Shown: positions 10,447 to 20,578, counted from the stretch's first letter. The stretch: DNA of 64,000 nucleotides from Streptomyces venezuelae ATCC 10712 (GCF_008639165.1 NZ_CP029197.1:3534001-3598000), one strand, 5' to 3'. Notes: generated by a model not told the origin, from the sequence alone. Numbers and translations: made by a program.

Positions 10447-11468
10447 CAGGCCCGCACCTCGCGCAGGTCGAGGCCGATGTCGAGGATCGGGGAGGAGTGG
10501 GTGAGGCCGCCGACCGCCAGGTAGTCCACGCCGGTCGCCGCGTACGCCGCCGCGTTCTCCAGGGTGAGGCGGCCGGAGGACTCCAGGGCCGCGCGGCCCG
10601 CCACCAGGGCGACGGCCTCCTCGGTCTCCACCGGGGTGAAGTTGTCGAGCAGGATCAGGTCCGCGCCGGCGTCCAGGACCTCACGGACCTGGTGCATCGT
10701 GTCGACCTCGACCTCGATCGGCAGCTCGGGGAAGAGCTCGCGCACGGCCTTGAAGGCCTCGGCGACGCCGCCGGCCGCCACCACGTGGTTGTCCTTCACC
10801 AGGGCCGCGTCGGAGAGCGACATGCGGTGGTTGACGCCGCCGCCGCAGCGGACCGCGTACTTCTCCAGGGCGCGCAGGCCCGGCGTCGTCTTGCGGGTGT
10901 CGCGGACCTTGGCCTTCGTGCCCTCCAGGACGTCCGCCCACGCGCGCGTGGCGGTGGCGATGCCGGAGAGGCGGCACAGGATGTTGAGCGCGCTGCGCTC
11001 GCCGGTGAGCAGGTCGCGGGTGCGGGCGGTGACGCTGAGGAGCACCTGGCCGGCCTCGACGCGCTCGCCGTCCTCGACGTGCCGCTCGACCTCGAACTCG
11101 TCGTCGCAGACGATCGACAGCACGGCCTCGGCGACCCGCAGGCCGGCCACGACACCGGCCTCGCGGGCGGTGAAGTCGGCGGTGGCGACGGCGTCCTCGG
11201 GGACGGTCGCCACGGTCGTCACGTCGACGCCGCCGTCGAGGTCCTCGGCGATCGCGAGGTGGGCGATGTCCTCGACCTGTACGGGGTCGAGGCCGGCGTC
11301 CGCGAGGAGCTCGGCGAGCGCGGGGTCGAGCCCGCACTCGAACTCCTCGGCGCCGCCGCAGCCACAGCCGTCGCCGCAGCCACCGGCCTCCTCGTCGGAG
11401 GCGACCGAGTTGATCTGGATCAGAGGGACGTCCACGGGCTGCGGACGGGCTTCCTCGGGCGTGGTCAC
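10446..11468 (-). CDS. nadC: Nicotinate-nucleotide pyrophosphorylase (carboxylating), quinolinate phosphoribosyltransferase
   Basis: A 340-residue enzyme that converts quinolinate and PRPP to nicotinate mononucleotide, CO2 and PPi. The core runs from about residue 48 and contains VRDTRKTTPGLRALEKYAV, CGGGVNHRMSLSDAALVKDNH and LDNFTP. The start is GTG 11468, whose last two bases begin the nadB stop codon (GTGA). Unusually, about 45 residues precede the normal NadC start and contain four cysteines (C31, C35, C37, C45) in a GGCGDGCGCGG setting, which looks like a metal-binding or redox element. The active-site residues are all present, so the enzyme should be functional. Confidence 0.95.
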   Translation of the reverse strand: MTTPEEARPQPVDVPLIQINSVASDEEAGGCGDGCGCGGAEEFECGLDPALAELLADAGLDPVQVEDIAHLAIAEDLDGGVDVTTVATVPEDAVATADFTAREAGVVAGLRVAEAVLSIVCDDEFEVERHVEDGERVEAGQVLLSVTARTRDLLTGERSALNILCRLSGIATATRAWADVLEGTKAKVRDTRKTTPGLRALEKYAVRCGGGVNHRMSLSDAALVKDNHVVAAGGVAEAFKAVRELFPELPIEVEVDTMHQVREVLDAGADLILLDNFTPVETEEAVALVAGRAALESSGRLTLENAAAYAATGVDYLAVGGLTHSSPILDIGLDLREVRA

Positions 11469-13162
11469 TGAGCGCTCCCTGGGGCATCGGATGTGGGGGG
11501 AAAGTCGTGCGTGGCGGTCGTCCGGACGTCGAGGGTCCGGTCCGGGTTCAGGCGTACGACGAGATGCCGGCGCCAGTCCGTGTCGTCGCGGTCCGGGTGG
11601 TCCTCGCGCCAGTGGCAGCCGCGGGTCTCCGCGCGGCGGCGGGCGGCGGCGACCAGCACCCGGGCGAGGCACAGCAGGTTGGTGGTCTCCCAGGAGTCCA
11701 CGCCCGGCTCGCCGGCCTTCGTGTCGTCGGTGCCGCCGGCCAGGGCGTCGCTGTGCAGGGCGTCGAGGGCCTCGGCGGCCTCCCGCAGGCTGTCCTCGGA
11801 GCGCAGTACTCCGGCGCCGGCCGTCATGATCCGCTGGACCCGGAGCCGGGCGCCCGCCACGGGCAGCGGCAGGGTCACCGGGGCCGGGTGCGGCGCCGGG
11901 GGGCCCGCCACGCGCGGGGCGGCGGCGGTGATGTCCTCGACGATCCGTTCGGCGAACACCAGGCCTTCGAGGAGCGAGTTCGAGGCGAGCCGGTTGGCGC
12001 CGTGGACGCCCGTGCAGGCGACCTCGCCGCAGGCGTACAGGCCCGGGACGGTGGTCCGGCCGTGCAGGTCGGTGCGGACGCCGCCGGAGGCGTAGTGGGC
12101 GGCCGGGGCGATCGGGATCGGCTCCGTCACCGGGTCGATGCCGTGGGCGCGGCAGGCCGCGAGGATCGTGGGGAAGCGTTCCGCCCACATCTCGGCGCCG
12201 AAGTGGCGGGCGTCGAGGTACATGTTCTCGGTGCCGTGCTCCTGCATCCGGCGCGTGATCGCCTTGGCGACGATGTCGCGGGGCGCGAGCTCGGCCAGCT
12301 CGTGCTGCCCGAGCATGAAGCGGACGCCGTCGGCGTCGACCAGGTGGGCGCCCTCGCCCCGCACCGCCTCGGAGACCAGCGGCTGCTGGCCCTCGGAACC
12401 TGCGCCGAGGAAGAGCACGGTGGGATGGAACTGGACGAATTCCAGGTCGGAGACCTCGGCCCCGGCGCGCATCGCGAGGGCGACGCCGTCGCCGGTGGAG
12501 ACCGCCGGATTGGTCGTGGCGGAGAAGACCTGGCCCATGCCGCCGGTGGCGAGGACCACCGCGGGCGCGTGGACCGCGCCGACGCCGTCGTGCTGACCCT
12601 CGCCCATGACGTGCAGGGTCACGCCCGCCGTACGGCCCTCGGCGTCCGTGAGGAGGTCCAGGACGAGGGCGTGCTCGATGGTGCGCACGCCCCGGTCCCG
12701 TATCGCCTCGACCAGGGCGCGGGAGATCTCGGCGCCGGTCGCGTCCCCGCCCGCGTGCGCGATGCGGCGGCGGTGGTGGCCGCCCTCGCGGGTGAGCGCG
12801 ATCGCGCCGTCGGCGGTCTTGTCGAAGTCGGCGCCGGTCTCGATCAGCCGGCGGACGGCGTCGGGGCCCTCGGTGACGAGGACCCGCACGGCCCGCTCGT
12901 CGCACAGCCCGGCACCGGCGACGAGGGTGTCGTCGAGGTGCTGCTCGGGGGTGTCGCCCTCGCCGAGCGCGGCCGCGATGCCGCCTTGGGCCCAGCGGGT
13001 GGAGCCGTCGTCGAGCCGGGCCTTGGTGACGACGACGGTACGGAGCCCGGCGGCGGTGCAGCGCAGCGCGGCGGTGAGGCCGGCGACGCCGGAGCCGACC
13101 ACGACGACGTCGGCGTCGATGGCCCAGCCGGGTGCGGGGGCGTGCAGCCGTATTCCGGTCAC
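11465..13162 (-). CDS. nadB: L-aspartate oxidase
   Basis: A 565-residue FAD enzyme that oxidises aspartate to iminoaspartate for NAD synthesis. It shows the FAD dinucleotide motif [14 protein letters not shown] near residue 20, [13 protein letters not shown], the active-site region [13 protein letters not shown] and the C-terminal FAD motif [18 protein letters not shown]. It overlaps panC upstream by 4 bp and nadC downstream by 4 bp. NadA, the partner quinolinate synthase, is not in this window. Length is slightly above the family norm because of Pro/Ala-rich loops. Confidence 0.95.
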   Translation of the reverse strand: MTGIRLHAPAPGWAIDADVVVVGSGVAGLTAALRCTAAGLRTVVVTKARLDDGSTRWAQGGIAAALGEGDTPEQHLDDTLVAGAGLCDERAVRVLVTEGPDAVRRLIETGADFDKTADGAIALTREGGHHRRRIAHAGGDATGAEISRALVEAIRDRGVRTIEHALVLDLLTDAEGRTAGVTLHVMGEGQHDGVGAVHAPAVVLATGGMGQVFSATTNPAVSTGDGVALAMRAGAEVSDLEFVQFHPTVLFLGAGSEGQQPLVSEAVRGEGAHLVDADGVRFMLGQHELAELAPRDIVAKAITRRMQEHGTENMYLDARHFGAEMWAERFPTILAACRAHGIDPVTEPIPIAPAAHYASGGVRTDLHGRTTVPGLYACGEVACTGVHGANRLASNSLLEGLVFAERIVEDITAAAPRVAGPPAPHPAPVTLPLPVAGARLRVQRIMTAGAGVLRSEDSLREAAEALDALHSDALAGGTDDTKAGEPGVDSWETTNLLCLARVLVAAARRRAETRGCHWREDHPDRDDTDWRRHLVVRLNPDRTLDVRTTATHDFPPTSDAPGSAQ

Positions 13163-14253
13163 TGGGTGGCTCCGAACGTGGTGGAGAGGGTGGCTCCGAG
13201 GAGGAGCGGGAGGTTGTCGATCAGCCGGGTGGCGCCGACGCGGGCGGCGACGGCGAGGATCGCCTCGCCGTCGTGGTCGTCGGAGACCTCGGTGAAGTCG
13301 GCCGGGTCGACGAGGGCGAGGTAGTCGAGCACGAGCGGCGGGTCGGCCTTCGCCGCGTCGTCGAGGACGGCGCGGGCGGCGGCCCGCACGGCCTCGGCGC
13401 CGCAGCCCTCGGCGGCCTGCGCGACCGCGTGGGCGTCGGCGGCGGCCCGGGCCTCGCCGAGCCGGGAGAGCCCTTCGGCGCGGCCCTCGCCACGATTCTG
13501 GGCGCCGGGCAGGGCCTCGGCACGCGCGCGGAGCGCCTCCTGGGCGGCGAGCCGGTCACGGGCGGCGAACAGCGCGCCGGACAGCGCGAGGGCGGTACGC
13601 CGCTCGGCGGCCGACAGGTAGCGGTTGCGGCTGGACAGCGCGAGGCCGTCGCCTTCCCGGACGGTCGGCACGCCGACGATCTCCACCGGGAAGTTCAGGT
13701 CGCGGGCCATCCGGCGGATCAGGGCCAGCTGCTGGGCGTCCTTCTGCCCGAAGAACGCCAGGTCGGGGGCGGTGAGGTGGAGCAGCTTGGCGACGACGGT
13801 CAGCATGCCGTCGAAGTGCCCGGGCCGGGAGGCGCCTTCGAGGAGCCCGCCCATGGGGCCCGCGGTGATCCTGACCTGGGGCTCCCCGCCCGGGTAGACC
13901 TCGTCGACGGAGGGCGCGAAGACGGCGCTCGCGCCCGCCTCGAAGGCCACCTCGAGGTCGGCTTCGAGGGTGCGGGGGTAGCGGTCGAGGTCTTCTCCTG
14001 CGCCGAACTGGAGCGGGTTGACGAAGACGGTGACGACGACGAAGCCCTGGTCGCCGACGCGCTCGCGCGCCGTCCGGATCAGGGTGGCGTGGCCCTCGTG
14101 GAGGGCGCCCATGGTCATGACCACGGCGTTCGCCCCGGGGGTCCCGAAGCGGGCGGCGGCGGCGCGGAGCTCCTCGGCCGTGCGCAGGAGCTCGGCCGGC
14201 TGGTGGCGGACGGACCGGCCGCCGTCGGCGCTCTCGCGGGCGAACAGGCTCAT
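13159..14253 (-). CDS. panC: Pantothenate synthetase
   Basis: A 364-residue enzyme that joins pantoate and beta-alanine using ATP. Motifs are [34 protein letters not shown], the [16 protein letters not shown] strand and the KMSKS-equivalent [15 protein letters not shown]. It is about 60 residues longer than most PanC proteins; an Ala/Arg/Glu-rich insertion lies at about residues 236-290, between the catalytic and C-terminal domains. The gene overlaps its neighbours on both sides by 4 bp (ATGA). panB and panD are not in the window. Confidence 0.95.
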   Translation of the reverse strand: MSLFARESADGGRSVRHQPAELLRTAEELRAAAARFGTPGANAVVMTMGALHEGHATLIRTARERVGDQGFVVVTVFVNPLQFGAGEDLDRYPRTLEADLEVAFEAGASAVFAPSVDEVYPGGEPQVRITAGPMGGLLEGASRPGHFDGMLTVVAKLLHLTAPDLAFFGQKDAQQLALIRRMARDLNFPVEIVGVPTVREGDGLALSSRNRYLSAAERRTALALSGALFAARDRLAAQEALRARAEALPGAQNRGEGRAEGLSRLGEARAAADAHAVAQAAEGCGAEAVRAAARAVLDDAAKADPPLVLDYLALVDPADFTEVSDDHDGEAILAVAARVGATRLIDNLPLLLGATLSTTFGATQ

Positions 14254-15200
14254 CGGTCGTCTCCTTGCGGCCCGTCGGCGGCGGTGGTGGTGCTGTCGCC
14301 GGCGAGGACGCCCAGCAGGTCCTCGGCCAGCTCGGGCTTGAGCAGGCCGTGCGCGAGCGCGCGGTCGGCGGTGGTGCGGGCCATCGCCAGATAGCCGGCG
14401 ACGGTGCCGGGCGCGTGCTTGCGCAGCTCGGTGACGTGGGCGGCGACCGTGCCGGCGTCACCGCGGGCGACGGGGCCGGTCAGGGCCGCGTCCCCGGACC
14501 GCAGCGCGTTGTCCAGGGCGGCCCCGAGGAGTGGGCCGAGCATCCGGTCCGGGGCGGCGACCCCGGCCTTCTGCAACAGCTCCATCGACTGGGCCACCAG
14601 GGTGACCAGGTGGTTCGCGCCGAGCGCCAGGGCCGCGTGGTACAGCGGGCGGGCCTCCTCGGCGATCCACTCGGGCTCGCCGCCCATCTCGATCACCAGG
14701 GCCTCGGCCGCGAGCCGCAGCTCCGCGGGCGCGGTGACCCCGAAGGAGCAGCCGGCGAGCCGCTGGACGTCGACCGGGGTGCCGGTGAAGGTCATGGCGG
14801 GGTGCAGGGCAAGCGGCAGGGCTCCGGCCCGCCGGACGGGGTCGAGGACCCGTGCCCCGTACCGCCCGGAGGTGTGCACCAGCAGCTGGCCCGGTCGTAC
14901 GGCCCCGGTGTCGGCGAGGCCCTCGACCAGGCCGGGCAGCGCGTCGTCCGGGACGGTCAGCAGGACCAGGTCGGCGAGGGCGAGGACGCGCGCGGGCTCC
15001 ACGACGGGGACGTCGGGCAGGAGCTCGGCGGCGCGGCGGCGGGAGGCGTCGGAGACCGCCGAGACGGCGACGGGGCGGTGCCCGGCGAGGCGGAGGGCGG
15101 CGGCGAGGGCGGGGCCCACGCGGCCGGCGCCGACGACGCCGACGGTCAGCCGGGCGGGTCGGTCCTCGGCTCGGGGCTCTGGCGCTGCTGGTGCGTTCAC
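14250..15200 (-). CDS. Rossmann-fold DUF2520 protein, candidate ketopantoate reductase
   Basis: A 316-residue protein with an N-terminal NAD(P)-binding motif ([22 protein letters not shown], residues about 19-40) and a C-terminal helical DUF2520 domain ([22 protein letters not shown]). The layout is like 6-phosphogluconate/ketopantoate reductases. It is the first gene of the operon and overlaps panC by 4 bp, as its homolog does in M. tuberculosis (Rv3603c next to panC). It starts at GTG 15200. The position suggests it supplies pantoate to PanC by reducing ketopantoate; that activity is inferred from context and fold only. Confidence 0.8.
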   Translation of the reverse strand: MNAPAAPEPRAEDRPARLTVGVVGAGRVGPALAAALRLAGHRPVAVSAVSDASRRRAAELLPDVPVVEPARVLALADLVLLTVPDDALPGLVEGLADTGAVRPGQLLVHTSGRYGARVLDPVRRAGALPLALHPAMTFTGTPVDVQRLAGCSFGVTAPAELRLAAEALVIEMGGEPEWIAEEARPLYHAALALGANHLVTLVAQSMELLQKAGVAAPDRMLGPLLGAALDNALRSGDAALTGPVARGDAGTVAAHVTELRKHAPGTVAGYLAMARTTADRALAHGLLKPELAEDLLGVLAGDSTTTAADGPQGDDR

Positions 15201-15325
15201 GGTGGGGACGGCCTTCCGTTCCAGTCCTCGGCGGGTACCGGACGATTTCTGGTCATGCTACGCCAGCGTTTCGCGCTGCTCCGTGGCTGTCCACAGGGTG
15301 TGGGCGGTGGTGTGATGATCGCTCC

Positions 15326-16507
15326 ATGGAACCTGTGGACGATGTGGACACCGTGAACGCCCCGGACGCCGTGGACCCGGAAGCGGCCCGGCACCACCGG
15401 GCGAAGGTCTGGGGCGGCGCCGAACGCACCCTGTGGCGCACCCAGGTGGACGGCCCGGTGGGCCCGCGGCTGCGTGAGCTCGCCGACTGGGCCGAGTCCT
15501 CCGGCCACGGCGAGGCACCGCTCGACAGCTACGGCGACGGGCTCGTCGAGGAGCTGGAGGGGCGCGTCGCCGAGGAGCTCGGCATGCCCGCCGCCGTCTT
15601 CTTCCCCACCGGCACCATGGCCCAGCAGGTGGCACTGCGCTGCTGGGCCGGGCGGACCGGCAACCCCGTCGTCGCCCTCCACCCGCTCGCCCACCCCGAG
15701 GTCCACGAGGGCGGCGCGCTCGGAGCCGTCTCCGGACTCCGTACGGTCCACCCGACCGACGCCCCCCGGCTGCCGACGGCCGAGGAGGTACGGGACCACC
15801 CGGAACCCTTCGGGACGCTGATGCTGGAGCTGCCGCTGCGGGACGCCGGCTTCGTGCTGCCGACCTGGGAGGAGCTGACCGAGGTGGTGGCCGCGGCCAG
15901 GGAACGGGACGCCGTGGTCCACTTCGACGGGGCGCGGCTCTGGGAGTGCCCGACCCACTTCGGCCGCCCGCTCGCCGAGATCGCGGGGCTCGCCGACAGC
16001 GTCTACGTGTCGTTCTACAAGTCCCTCGGCGGCATGTCCGGCGCCGTGCTCGCCGGCCCCGAGGACGTCATGGCCGAGGCCAGGGTGTGGCGGCACCGGT
16101 ACGGGGGCCAGGTCTTCCAGCAGTACCCGGCGGCGCTCACCGCGCTCCGGGGCCTGGACGTGGAGCTGCCCCGGCTGCCCTCGTACGTGGCCCACGCGCG
16201 CGTGGTCGCGGACGCGGTCCGGGAGGCGCTCACGGAGGCGGGCCTGTGGTTCCGGGTCCACCCGGAGGCCCCGCACACCCACCAGTTCCAGGTCTGGCTG
16301 CCGTACGACCCCGACACCCTGACGGCGGCCGCGCTCGCCCAGACCGAGGCCACCGGCACGGCGCTCTTCCGGCGCTGGTTCGCCCCGGGCGCGGGCGGCC
16401 CGCCGGGGGTCGCCGTGACCGAGCTGACGGTGGCCGGACCGGGCCTGGAGTGGACGGCGGAGGACGTGCGGGCGGCGGTACGCGCGTTCCTCGACCGGAT
16501 CGTCTGA
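15326..16507 (+). CDS. Low-specificity L-threonine aldolase / beta-eliminating lyase family protein
   Basis: A 393-residue fold-type I PLP enzyme. Landmarks are DSYGDGLVEELEGRVAEELG, FFPTGTMAQQVALR, the PLP-ring residue region VVHFDGARLWE and the Schiff-base lysine in SFYKSLGGMSGAVL. The family cleaves L-threonine or allo-threonine to glycine and acetaldehyde. I chose ATG 15326 (MEPVDDVD); an acidic 25-residue lead precedes the conserved RAKVWGGAERTLW. It is divergent from the cofactor operon with 125 bp between. Actual substrate uncertain. Confidence 0.8.
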   Translation: MEPVDDVDTVNAPDAVDPEAARHHRAKVWGGAERTLWRTQVDGPVGPRLRELADWAESSGHGEAPLDSYGDGLVEELEGRVAEELGMPAAVFFPTGTMAQQVALRCWAGRTGNPVVALHPLAHPEVHEGGALGAVSGLRTVHPTDAPRLPTAEEVRDHPEPFGTLMLELPLRDAGFVLPTWEELTEVVAAARERDAVVHFDGARLWECPTHFGRPLAEIAGLADSVYVSFYKSLGGMSGAVLAGPEDVMAEARVWRHRYGGQVFQQYPAALTALRGLDVELPRLPSYVAHARVVADAVREALTEAGLWFRVHPEAPHTHQFQVWLPYDPDTLTAAALAQTEATGTALFRRWFAPGAGGPPGVAVTELTVAGPGLEWTAEDVRAAVRAFLDRIV

Positions 16508-16605
16508 AACCGGCTGCCGCTGAAACCCGGCTGCCGCTGAAGGGCGCGCCTCGAACGCGGACCCGCCGCGTCCGGTGCCGTCGAGCCGCCGGCCGCGGCC
16601 GGCTG

Positions 16606-16836
16606 TCAGCAGACGCCCGGACCCGGCCGGCGGCGCAGGACGGCCCGCACCGCCGACCGCACGGCCGTCCGAAGGCCGCCCCGCGCCGGGCGGCCCGCGA
16701 GGACCCGCTCGAAGCGGCGCCGGTCACGGACCGACCGCAGGACGGCGACGTCATGGGTCCCGGGTGCCGGAGGCATCGGCTCACCGAGCTGAGCTGCGCG
16801 GTACGCGTCGAAGACGTACTGGTGCATCGCGTTCAT
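16606..16836 (-). CDS. Small basic hypothetical protein
   Basis: The predicted protein of 76 residues begins MNAMHQYVFDAYRAAQLGEP and ends in an Arg-rich helix (RSAVRAVLRRRPGPGVC). The ATG at 16836 follows GGTGGGGGC. It is divergent from the DUF5937 regulator gene, 106 bp away. Short Streptomyces proteins with a similar MxxYxFExxxA opening and a basic tail are common and of unknown role. A 17-bp duplication (CGGCTGCCGCTGAA at 16511 and 16528) lies beyond its 3' end. Confidence 0.5.
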   Translation of the reverse strand: MNAMHQYVFDAYRAAQLGEPMPPAPGTHDVAVLRSVRDRRRFERVLAGRPARGGLRTAVRSAVRAVLRRRPGPGVC

Positions 16837-16942
16837 GCCCCCACCGTGCGCCGCGCCCACGGCCGGTGGCCCGACGTTTGACGAGGGCCGTCAAACGGCG
16901 GGACAGCTCCCCCTCCCCACCCCGCACCATGGGGAGGTGAGC

Positions 16943-18025
16943 GTGACCATAGACATCACCGGACTGCCGCACGAGCGGATCACCTTCTGCCCCTCGCCGC
17001 TGGCCGAGCTCGGCAACGCCCTGCACGCCCTCGCCGAGCCCGCCCACCACGCCCGGCTGCACGCCTGGACGACCGCGACCTCCGCCGGGATGAAGCCCGA
17101 GCTCGCGGACCGGCTGCACGAGGCCGACTTCATGTGGCGGTCCACCCGCTCCGACTTCCTGCTGCCCGCCCGGCCGCGCGAGACGCTCGCCGAGGAGCTC
17201 GACGACCTCGACCGCCTGGACGACGAGCGGTTCGTCGGCGCGGCCCTGGAGATCTCCTGCAGCAGCCGCTACGCGGAAGGCATCCCGTCCCCGCTGGTCG
17301 ACGAGCAGTCCCGCCGCCGCGCACTCGACCTGGCCGCCGCCCGCGGGCCGCGCCAGGCCGCGTTCGTCGAGCGGATGCTGGCCGAACCGGCCGCCACGCG
17401 CGCGTGGATCCGCCGGCTCCTGGAGGACTGCGACGAGGCGTTCTTCGCCGACACCTGGCGCCGGGTCCGCGTCCAGCTCGCCGCCGACGCCCGCCACAAG
17501 ACCGAACTGCTGCGCCGCAAGGGCCTCGCCGAGGCCCTGACAGCCGCCTCGCCCGCGCTCTCCTTCGAGGACGGCCCGCACGGCAGCCGCATCGTCGTCG
17601 ACAAACTGGTGCACAGCCGGACCGAGGCGCAGGGCTCCGCTGTGACCCTCGTGCCGACCGCGTTCGGCTGGCCCCATCTGTTCGCGACGAGCGCCCCCGG
17701 CTGGCAGCCGGTGATCCAGTACCCCGCCGCCACCCGGGAGGTCGGCGGCGCCGAGCCCGTCGAGACGGTCAAGCTGCGCCTGGAGGCCATCGCCCACCCG
17801 ATGCGGATGCGGCTCTGCCGCAACCTGGCGCGCGGCCCGTACTCGACGAGCGAGCTGGCCGACGCGTACGGCATCACCGCCCCCGAGGTCTCCCGGCACC
17901 TCTCCGTCCTGAAGAAGGCCGGCCTGCTCACCACCCAGCGCCGCGGCCGGTACGTGCTGCACCAGCTCGACTTCTCCGTCGTCGCCCGCCTCGGCAGCGA
18001 CTTCCTGGAGAGCGTGCTCCGGTAG
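16943..18025 (+). CDS. ArsR-type winged-helix regulator with DUF5937 domain
   Basis: A 360-residue protein. Residues 1-275 are the DUF5937 region (LPHERITFCPSPLAELGNALHAL; RTEAQGSAVTLVPTAFGWPHLF), found in actinobacterial regulators; residues 280-355 are an ArsR HTH (HPMRMRLCRNLARGPYSTSELADAYGITAPEVSRHLSVLKKAGLL). The GTG at 16943 has the ribosome site GGGGAGG at 16931-16937, which decides the start. It lacks the ArsR metal-binding cysteines, so the ligand is not a thiophilic metal by this evidence. Target genes unknown. Confidence 0.88.
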   Translation: MTIDITGLPHERITFCPSPLAELGNALHALAEPAHHARLHAWTTATSAGMKPELADRLHEADFMWRSTRSDFLLPARPRETLAEELDDLDRLDDERFVGAALEISCSSRYAEGIPSPLVDEQSRRRALDLAAARGPRQAAFVERMLAEPAATRAWIRRLLEDCDEAFFADTWRRVRVQLAADARHKTELLRRKGLAEALTAASPALSFEDGPHGSRIVVDKLVHSRTEAQGSAVTLVPTAFGWPHLFATSAPGWQPVIQYPAATREVGGAEPVETVKLRLEAIAHPMRMRLCRNLARGPYSTSELADAYGITAPEVSRHLSVLKKAGLLTTQRRGRYVLHQLDFSVVARLGSDFLESVLR

Positions 18026-18061
18026 GCCTGCCTGCACCCGGCGTTCCTGGGGGGTGCGGGT

Positions 18062-18676
18062 TCAGTCGAAGCGGAGGTGGGAGAGGCCCACCCGGATCCG
18101 CCGCAGCCGGTGCCGCAGCGGCCCGTCCGTGTTCGGCACGGGCCGCAGCCCGGCCAGCTCCGCGGCCCGGTCCGCGACCTCCGGAACGGTCAGCCGGTCC
18201 GTACGGACGTGGTGGGCGAACTCCGGCGCCGCGAGCCGCTCCAGGCACTCGTCCAGCTTGGCCACGGCGAAGCTCTCCCGCTTCAGACCGCGCCCCAGGC
18301 CCCGCTCCACCAGCCGCCCCAGGACCGTCTCCCGCTCGGCGAGCAGCGCGACGTGGTGCACCCGGTCCGCGCCGTGGTCCGTGCGCAGCCGGCCGACGAT
18401 CTCGGCGAAGTACCCCGGATCGGTCAGCGTCATCGGCACGATCACCGGCCCCGCCTCGTACCGCCGCAGCGCCAGGTCCAGCACCTCGTACACGCCCTGC
18501 CGCCAGGCCGCCAGGTCCTGGAAGTCCCCGCGCAGCGACGGCGGCAGCGCCCGGTGCAGCCCGAAGCCGACGTGCTCCGGGTCGCACACCACGCTGCCCG
18601 GCAGCCGTCGCCGCAGCTCGTACGCGGTCTGGGTCTTGCCACCGCCGAACGGACCGTTGATCCACAGCAGCGTCAC
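18062..18676 (-). CDS. AAA/P-loop ATPase, TmrB-like
   Basis: A 204-residue kinase-like protein with a P-loop at the N-terminus (WINGPFGGGKTQTAYELRRRL). The arrangement VVCDPEHVGFGL, then a predicted lid region (LVERGLGRGLKRESFAVAKLDECLERL), fits the small nucleoside-kinase-like family that includes the tunicamycin-resistance protein TmrB. It starts at GTG 18676, 3 bp after the response regulator stop codon, so it is the third gene of the two-component operon. Substrate unknown. Confidence 0.75.
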   Translation of the reverse strand: MTLLWINGPFGGGKTQTAYELRRRLPGSVVCDPEHVGFGLHRALPPSLRGDFQDLAAWRQGVYEVLDLALRRYEAGPVIVPMTLTDPGYFAEIVGRLRTDHGADRVHHVALLAERETVLGRLVERGLGRGLKRESFAVAKLDECLERLAAPEFAHHVRTDRLTVPEVADRAAELAGLRPVPNTDGPLRHRLRRIRVGLSHLRFD

Positions 18677-18679
18677 GGC

Positions 18680-19357
18680 TCAGCCCGCCGCGCCGCCGCC
18701 CGCCCGGACCAGACCCGACTCGTACGCCAGGACCACGACCTGGACCCGGTCGCGCAGGCCCAGCTTGGTCAGGATGCGGCCCACATGGGTCTTCACCGTC
18801 GCCTCGGAGAGGACGAGCCGGGCGGCGATCTCGCCGTTCGACAGGCCCTGCGCGACCAGCAGCATCACCTCGCGCTCCCGGTCCGTCAGACGCCCCAGCT
18901 CCTTGTGCTCGGGCTCCTTGCCCGAGGACGGCAGCATCGGCGAGAAGCGGTCGAGGAGACGGCGGGTCGTCGAAGGCGCCACCACCGCGTCCCCGCTGTG
19001 CACCGAACGGATCGCCCCGAGCAGCTCCGCCGGCGGCACGTCCTTCAGCATGAAGCCGCTCGCCCCCGCCTTGAGCCCGGAGAACGCGTACTCGTCGAGG
19101 TCGAAGGTGGTCAGGATCAGCACCTTCGGCGGGTCGGGCTGCGAGCAGATCCGGCGGGTCGTCTCCACCCCGTCCAGCTTGGGCATGCGCACATCCATCA
19201 GCACCACGTCGACCGCCGTCGAACGCAGTACCTCCAGCGCCTCGACCCCGTCGCCCGCCTCCGCCACGACCTCCATGTCCGGCTGGGCGGCCAGCACCAT
19301 GCGGAAACCGGTGCGCAGCAGCACCTGGTCGTCGACAAGCATCACGCGGATGGACAT
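18680..19357 (-). CDS. NarL/LuxR-type response regulator
   Basis: A 225-residue DNA-binding response regulator. The receiver domain has the acidic pair in LVDDQ and the phosphoacceptor D55 in VVLMDVRMP. The C-terminal LuxR-type HTH reads LTDREREVMLLVAQGLSNGEIAARL...EATVKTHVGRILTKLGLRDR. It lies 18 bp downstream of its sensor kinase. The ATG has an AAGGAA site. Regulon unknown. Confidence 0.95.
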   Translation of the reverse strand: MSIRVMLVDDQVLLRTGFRMVLAAQPDMEVVAEAGDGVEALEVLRSTAVDVVLMDVRMPKLDGVETTRRICSQPDPPKVLILTTFDLDEYAFSGLKAGASGFMLKDVPPAELLGAIRSVHSGDAVVAPSTTRRLLDRFSPMLPSSGKEPEHKELGRLTDREREVMLLVAQGLSNGEIAARLVLSEATVKTHVGRILTKLGLRDRVQVVVLAYESGLVRAGGGAAG

Positions 19358-19375
19358 CAGATTCCTTCGTCGTCG

Positions 19376-20578
19376 TCAGAGAGCGGGCTTGAGGGGAAGC
19401 AGGGCACTGATCCGGAAGCCTCCACCAGGACGCGGACCGGCGTCCAGCGTGCCCCCGACCATGCCGACCCGCTCCCGCATGCCGATCAGACCGTGGCCCC
19501 GGCCGTCGGCGCCGCCGTCCTCGTACATCTCCTGCGGGGCTCCCCGGCCGTCGTCCTCGACGAGCAGCCCGAGACCGTCGTCGAAGTACACCAGCCGGAC
19601 GCTGGCGCCGACATCCGGACCGCCGTGCTTCCGCGTGTTGGTGAGGGCTTCCTGCACGATCCGGTACGCGGTGAGCTCGACGCCGCTGGGCAGCGGACGC
19701 GGGCTCCCCTCGATGGCGAAGTCCACGGTGAGACCGGCGCCCCGCACCTGCTCGACGAGGTCCTCGATCTGCTTCACGTCGGGCTGCGGCACGTACTCCC
19801 CGGCCTCCTGGTGCTCGCCGGTCCGCAGGATGCCGAGCAGCCTGCGCATCTCCGCGAGCGCCTGCCGGCCCGTGCTGGAGATGGTCTCCAGCGCCTGCTT
19901 GGCCGTCTCCGGGGAGGAGTCCATCACGTAGGCGGCGCCGTCGGCCTGGACCACCATCACGGAGACGTTGTGCGCGACGACGTCGTGCAGCTCGCGGGCG
20001 ATCCGGGCCCGCTCGGCGGCGACGGCCACCTTGGCCTGCGCCTCACGCTCCTGCTCCAGCCGGGAGGCCCGCTCCTCCAGCTGCGCGAAGTAGGCGCGGC
20101 GGGTGCGGAGCGAGTCGCCGAGCACCCAGGCCAGCGCGAACGGCACGGTCATGATGATCGTGAAGAAGACCTTGGCGGCGTTGGACCCGGGGCCCTCCAT
20201 GGGCCATCTCAGCTGGGAGAGCGTCGCGGCGGAGAGGCCGCCGATGAGCGCGAGCCGGGAGGCCCAGCGGGGTCCGTCGTGCGCCGCGACCGTGTAGATG
20301 ATCACGAGCATGGCGAAATCGGCGAAGAACGGCACCAGACCGAGGGCGAGCTGCGCGAGGCCGAGACCGACCGCGAGCAGCAGCATCTTCTCCGGCACCC
20401 GTCGCCGCAGGGCCACGACCAGGGAGAACAGCACGGCGACGAGCACGTACCCCACGGGGTGGCCCTCGACCGGGCCGGCTGACACCACCCACAGGAAGGA
20501 GAACCCGAGGAGGACGACGCCCCAGAAGGTGTCGACGCCCGTCGGGTGTCTGCGGATGAAGTCGTAGAGGCGCTGCAC
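19376..20578 (-). CDS. Two-component sensor histidine kinase, NarL-partner (HisKA_3) class
   Basis: A 400-residue kinase with several hydrophobic helices between residues 18 and 155, a coiled segment, then the HisKA_3 dimerisation domain with phosphoacceptor H198 in [15 protein letters not shown], and an HATPase_c domain ([30 protein letters not shown]). It starts at GTG 20578. There is no extracytoplasmic sensor domain, only the membrane helices, so the signal may be sensed in or near the membrane. It pairs with the adjacent response regulator. Confidence 0.95.
   Translation of the reverse strand: MQRLYDFIRRHPTGVDTFWGVVLLGFSFLWVVSAGPVEGHPVGYVLVAVLFSLVVALRRRVPEKMLLLAVGLGLAQLALGLVPFFADFAMLVIIYTVAAHDGPRWASRLALIGGLSAATLSQLRWPMEGPGSNAAKVFFTIIMTVPFALAWVLGDSLRTRRAYFAQLEERASRLEQEREAQAKVAVAAERARIARELHDVVAHNVSVMVVQADGAAYVMDSSPETAKQALETISSTGRQALAEMRRLLGILRTGEHQEAGEYVPQPDVKQIEDLVEQVRGAGLTVDFAIEGSPRPLPSGVELTAYRIVQEALTNTRKHGGPDVGASVRLVYFDDGLGLLVEDDGRGAPQEMYEDGGADGRGHGLIGMRERVGMVGGTLDAGPRPGGGFRISALLPLKPAL

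Noticed and set aside
10446..12905. Single 819-residue open frame joining the nadB antiphase region to nadC
   Set aside because: Only the part after GTG 11468 encodes NadC; the upstream part is Arg/Pro-rich shadow of nadB.
14852..15325. Upstream extension of the threonine-aldolase-like gene
   Set aside because: The extension crosses the coding region of the DUF2520 gene on the other strand and is Arg/Gly-only; ATG 15326 fits the family start.
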